Source of the DNA: Syntrophobacteria bacterium
Lineage (GTDB): Bacteria; Desulfobacterota; DSWW01
Direction: 5' to 3'
Assembly: GCA_030145435.1 (NCBI GenBank)
Contig: JAQYVQ010000647.1
Location: 1 to 26,188, forward strand
DNA: 26,188 bases
Position numbers and translations under genes: made by a program. Position 1 is the stretch's first letter. Each line of letters opens with the position of its first letter. The notes beneath the pieces were generated by a model. The model was not told the origin of the DNA. It saw only the letters and a program-made list of their open reading frames with translations, and made no database searches. Shown in pieces: positions 23,288-26,188 of the stretch.

Positions 23288-23475
23288 TAGGACTCCTCGT
23301 CCCCGTTTAGCCGGTCGGATATCTGCCGGACCTTCTTCTGCAGGGCTTGAATCCGCTCACTGAGTCGCGCGATCCTCTTCTCAAAGGGTTGCGTCAACCC
23401 CGTAAGGACAAATTGAATCCGCTCGTCAATCCAGCCTTCGACGGCCGATTTCTGATCCTTTTCCGTCCTACTCAT
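23287..23475 (-). CDS. Small coiled-coil protein, unknown function
   Basis: The 62-residue product is charged and helical: DERIQFVLTGLTQPFEKRIARLSERIQALQKKVRQISDRL has hydrophobic residues at coiled-coil spacing. No family is recognised. Its TAG stop is at 23287-23289, the first base being the last base of the MITE-like element, so the end of this gene may have been set by the insertion. A weak AAGG-containing site precedes the start. It lies between recJ and nadA on the same strand. Confidence 0.5.
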   Translation of the reverse strand: MSRTEKDQKSAVEGWIDERIQFVLTGLTQPFEKRIARLSERIQALQKKVRQISDRLNGDEES

Positions 23476-23566
23476 ACCAGGAGGACCTTCTTCCTTTGAC
23501 CTTTGACCTATTGTGCATTTAACGCATCGCGTCTACGAAGTCAAACGGGCGCTTATCGACACCCTC

Positions 23567-25318
23567 TCAGGAGGGCTGCAGATCCCGTATCCGCAAGTTC
23601 AACCTGGTTTGTCCTTTCCAGGTCTCCCGACGTGGCGAGAATACGACGTCCCAGCACTCATGGTCACTCTCGATCACCCCGGCCTTGCCAAGCTGGAACC
23701 CGATTGCCTCGAAGGATCTGCCGTCAAGACCAAGGGTCAGCTTCAAGTGGTCTCCACCCACCAGACGTTTCTTCAGGATCCTCATCCTTCTCATCCCTAT
23801 GACCGGCTCCCGGTTGCCGTTGCCGAAAGGGGCCATCTGTTCGATCTCGGTAATCGCCTGATCCGTCAGGGCATCCGGGCTGTCCAGCCAGGCATCGAGC
23901 AGAAGCGTGGGAGAACCCTGGTCTCCCCTTCCCAGCTTGTTCGCGATCTCCCGCTCGAAGGCCTCGTTAAAGGCGGCCAGGTGCTCTTTCCGCAGTGTAA
24001 CCCCAGCTGCCATCTGGTGCCCTCCGACATCCACGAGCAGATGCCTGCACGCGAGCAGCTCATCCAGGAAGGTGAAGTTGTCGACACTGCGAACAGATCC
24101 CTTGCCCAGATCCCCTTCGAAGGACACGAGGAGCACGGTTTTCCTAAAATCCCTGGCCAGGCGTGACGCAACAATGCCCAAAATCCCCTTGTGCCACCCA
24201 TCCGAGGCCAGGGCAAGCACGCTCCTGTCCTGCCTTCGCAACTGCTCGACTGCCAGGGCCCGCGCTTCCCGGTAAACCCCGGTCTCGATGGCCCTTCTCT
24301 CGTTGTTTCGACCCTCCAGGACCTTTGAGATTCTTCCTGCCTCGTCTCGCCCTGCACAAAGGAGAATGTCCAGGGCCTCCAGGGCAAACCCCAAACGTCC
24401 GGGAGCATTGATCCGGGGGATGACCTTGAACACCAGGGACCGCGTGTCTTTGACCGGTCCCTTCAGGCCCGCATCCGTCTTGAGCATGGAAAGGCCGGCC
24501 CGCCTTTCCGAAGAGATCTCTTTCAATCCGTGTTTGACGAAGATCCGGTTCTCTTCCCGCAGAGGTACCATATCGCCCAACGTGCCCAAGGCCACGAGGT
24601 CCAGATATGTCCGAAGATCCGGCTCGTCGACCGCCCCCCACATCCCCTTCTCCCGCATCCGTCCCCGGAGGGCCACGACCAGGTAGAACGCAACCCCCAC
24701 CCCGGCCAGATCCCGGAAGGGAAAGGATTCCCCCGGGATCTTCGGGTTGATCACGGCGAGGGCTGGGGGGAGCTCTTCAGAGCACTCGTGATGATCGGTG
24801 ATGATGACGTCGATTCCGGCCTCGTTCGCCGCCTGAACCGAGTCGTGCGCGGTGATGCCGCAGTCCACGGTCACGATCAGTTGAACGCCTTTCTCGGAGA
24901 ACGCACGGACCCACCCGGCGTGGAATCCATACCCCTCTTGCAGACGATCCGGAACGTGGTAGATCGGATCCAACCCTGCATGACGCAGAAAGTGGACCAG
25001 GATGGCCGTGCTGGTCAACCCGTCAACGTCGTAGTCTCCGTAAATCAGAACCCGTTCTTTTCGTTCGATGGCCTTGAGGAGTCTCTCCACCGCCCGACCC
25101 ATCCCCCCGAACAGGGTGGGGGAACGCATTTGCTGCAGAGAGGCGGAAAGAAACCGTTCGGCTTCATCCACATCGCGGATTCCCCGACCATACAGGATTT
25201 GTGAGGAGAGGGGCGTCAGGCCAAGCCCTTCGGCGAGACGCCGGCAAACCGCATCGTCGGCAGCCGGGTCCACCCATTCGTAGCTCGGAAGAGGCTGTTG
25301 CTCTTTTGATGGACTCAC
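23567..25318 (-). CDS. recJ: Single-stranded-DNA-specific exonuclease RecJ
   Basis: RecJ is a 5'-3' single-strand exonuclease of recombinational and mismatch repair. The 583-residue product has the DHH phosphoesterase motifs YGDYDVDGLTST (Asp95-Asp99), VTVDCGIT (151-154), ITDHHECSEELP (175-177) and LVALGTLGDMVPL, the GILGIVASRLA motif, and the DHHA1 motif GGHQMAAG. An OB-type domain then runs to the end. The start is GTG at 25318, in a GTGA overlap with the DUF456 stop; no better ATG is near. Length is within the family range. Confidence 0.95.
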   Translation of the reverse strand: MSPSKEQQPLPSYEWVDPAADDAVCRRLAEGLGLTPLSSQILYGRGIRDVDEAERFLSASLQQMRSPTLFGGMGRAVERLLKAIERKERVLIYGDYDVDGLTSTAILVHFLRHAGLDPIYHVPDRLQEGYGFHAGWVRAFSEKGVQLIVTVDCGITAHDSVQAANEAGIDVIITDHHECSEELPPALAVINPKIPGESFPFRDLAGVGVAFYLVVALRGRMREKGMWGAVDEPDLRTYLDLVALGTLGDMVPLREENRIFVKHGLKEISSERRAGLSMLKTDAGLKGPVKDTRSLVFKVIPRINAPGRLGFALEALDILLCAGRDEAGRISKVLEGRNNERRAIETGVYREARALAVEQLRRQDRSVLALASDGWHKGILGIVASRLARDFRKTVLLVSFEGDLGKGSVRSVDNFTFLDELLACRHLLVDVGGHQMAAGVTLRKEHLAAFNEAFEREIANKLGRGDQGSPTLLLDAWLDSPDALTDQAITEIEQMAPFGNGNREPVIGMRRMRILKKRLVGGDHLKLTLGLDGRSFEAIGFQLGKAGVIESDHECWDVVFSPRRETWKGQTRLNLRIRDLQPS

Positions 25319-25830
25319 GTAAATACAGTCGCTGCTATCCAGACGATCATGCCGATGGCAATCGCCATCTTCGTGATCACACCTGCAATCCTACCGAGAA
25401 AATTTCCCCAGCCGCTTCGCACGGCCTTCTTCCATTCCGCGGGCCCGTACGTGAAAAGCTCGATCAGGACGGCGCCCAGGAAGGCCCCTACGAGGGCCCC
25501 GAGGATGGCTCCAAAACCGAAGAACAGCGGGGCGCCCGCGATGGCTCCCGCAAAACCTCCCAGGATGGAAAACAGGATGCCCCTGTTGCTCGAACCGAAA
25601 CGCCGTGCCCCTGCAATACCGAACACATACTCCACGACTTCTCCGGCCACGGTGAGCAACCCAAACAGGAGAAGCAAACCTCCGCTGACCTGGGCGAAAT
25701 CCGTGACCCACGCATACACCAGGGTAGCACCGAAGATCATCCAGGTTCCGGGAAGTCCAAAGAGGAGACCGAAAAACCCCGCGAGCAAAAAGAGGAAGAA
25801 GACCAGATGCCCAAGAACGCTGAGAATCAT
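25315..25830 (-). CDS. DUF456 family membrane protein
   Basis: The 171-residue hydrophobic protein has about five membrane segments and glycine-rich packing motifs: GLPGTWMIFGATLVYAW, GEVVEYVFGIAGARRFGSSNRG, GGFAGAIAGAPLFFGFGAILGALVGAFLGAVLIEL. These match the DUF456 pattern (LPGxxLI, E-x-x-E-x-x-x-G, GxxxGxxxGP-type repeat). Function is unknown. It is coupled to recJ by overlap and lies 58 bases from the end of secF, the intervening bases holding CATTCC heptamers. Confidence 0.85.
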   Translation of the reverse strand: MILSVLGHLVFFLFLLAGFFGLLFGLPGTWMIFGATLVYAWVTDFAQVSGGLLLLFGLLTVAGEVVEYVFGIAGARRFGSSNRGILFSILGGFAGAIAGAPLFFGFGAILGALVGAFLGAVLIELFTYGPAEWKKAVRSGWGNFLGRIAGVITKMAIAIGMIVWIAATVFT

Positions 25831-25865
25831 ACCTTACACCAGAGTCCCTTAAACTTACGCACCCT

Positions 25866-25886
25866 CATTCCCCATTCCGCATTCCC
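25866..25886. repeat. Three CATTCC-N heptamers
   Basis: Units CATTCCC, CATTCCG, CATTCCC lie back to back in the 58-bp gap between secF and the DUF456 gene. It is a second heptamer-type intergenic repeat of the window, with a sequence unrelated to that at 10003-10109. Confidence 0.5.
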
Positions 25887-25888
25887 AA

Positions 25889-26188
25889 TCAGCGTTTGGT
25901 GCTATTTCGGCCCGCCATTCTCTTCTGCGCCAAACGGGTCCGGATCGTCTCCCAGTAGATGACCGCCGGACTCGCGATGTAGACCGATGAGTACGTACCC
26001 ACCGCGACGCCGATGATGAGCGCAAAGGCGAAATTGTGGATCACCGGCCCTCCGAGGATGAACAGGGCCGCCACCACGATCAGGGTCGTCAGGGACGTGA
26101 GCAGGGTGCGACTCAATGTTTCGTTGATGCTCTGATTGATGACTCGATCGATACTCTGCCGGCGTATTCGCCGCATGTTCTCCCGAAT
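25889..26188 (-). CDS. secF: Protein-export membrane protein SecF (5' end outside window)
   Basis: SecF works with SecD in the Sec translocon, using proton motive force to pull proteins across the inner membrane. The visible C-terminal 99 residues contain IRENMRRIRRQSIDRVINQSINETLSRTLLTSLTTLIVVAALF and GGPVIHNFAFALIIGVAVGTYSSVYIASPAVIYWE, the SecF signature of the last two membrane segments. The frame is open to the window edge. The stop is TGA at 25889-25891. secD is expected further along the minus-strand upstream side, outside the window. Confidence 0.93.
   Translation of the reverse strand: MRENMRRIRRQSIDRVINQSINETLSRTLLTSLTTLIVVAALFILGGPVIHNFAFALIIGVAVGTYSSVYIASPAVIYWETIRTRLAQKRMAGRNSTKR

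Noticed and set aside
23518..23533. Second copy of the TAACGCA-TGCGTTA operator upstream of the small gene
   Set aside because: Only one half site (TTAACGCA) matches; the other half (CGCGTCTA) does not.
23513..24166. 217-residue plus-strand frame opposite the end of recJ
   Set aside because: Antisense to recJ with no family signature; the recJ motifs are intact on the minus strand.

Overview
The window is about 26 kb of GC-rich, gene-dense bacterial chromosome. Several features point to a Gram-negative anaerobe of the former Deltaproteobacteria (Desulfobacterota): a heptose isomerase gene for LPS, mreBCD/mrdA/rodA, a DUF4321 gene, a phasin-like protein with a histone-H1-like tail, a membrane-tethered sigma-54 activator, and an approximately 126-bp MITE-like palindromic repeat of a type I associate with that group. 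This placement is inferred from gene content; no rRNA gene is present.

Layout. (1) 1-5286, plus strand: rod-shape and elongasome operon mreB (5' end outside the window), mreC, mreD, mrdA (PBP2), rodA, mostly joined by ATGA overlaps. (2) 5299-5708, minus strand: thioredoxin with its own promoter, sharing a hairpin with the end of rodA. (3) 5785-9950, plus strand: a tightly coupled run in which each of the five genes overlaps the next: gmhA, a deoxyhypusine-synthase-like protein, an endonuclease III/MagIII-like glycosylase, a SAM hydroxide adenosyltransferase (DUF62) and an M50 site-2-type protease. (4) 9951-10869: low-coding region with hexamer and heptamer repeats, a phasin-like gene on the minus strand with a strong promoter and an embedded perfect palindromic operator, and three 11-bp repeats. 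(5) 10870-17628, plus strand: DUF4321 protein, secreted VWA protein, PfkB kinase, dodecin, glmS and a UvrD/PcrA helicase. (6) 17638-18972, minus strand: an acyl carrier protein fused to an LnmK-like double-hotdog domain, divergent from smpB (19165-19635, TTG start). (7) 19636-20078: noncoding, with structured inverted repeats. (8) 20079-26188, minus strand: membrane-bound sigma-54 activator, nadA, a MITE-like element abutting a small coiled-coil gene, recJ, a DUF456 membrane protein and the 3' end of secF.

Most of the window is housekeeping: cell-wall elongation, UDP-GlcNAc and heptose precursor supply, NAD synthesis, repair, trans-translation and Sec export. The least ordinary items are the ACP-LnmK fusion, which is a stand-alone gene with no polyketide synthase beside it; a glycosylase whose TGA stop sits exactly where the fourth Fe-S cysteine is expected; the deoxyhypusine-synthase-like protein that seems to lack the catalytic lysine region; the six-TM sigma-54 activator flanked by an identical 13-mer on both sides; and the operator over the phasin promoter.
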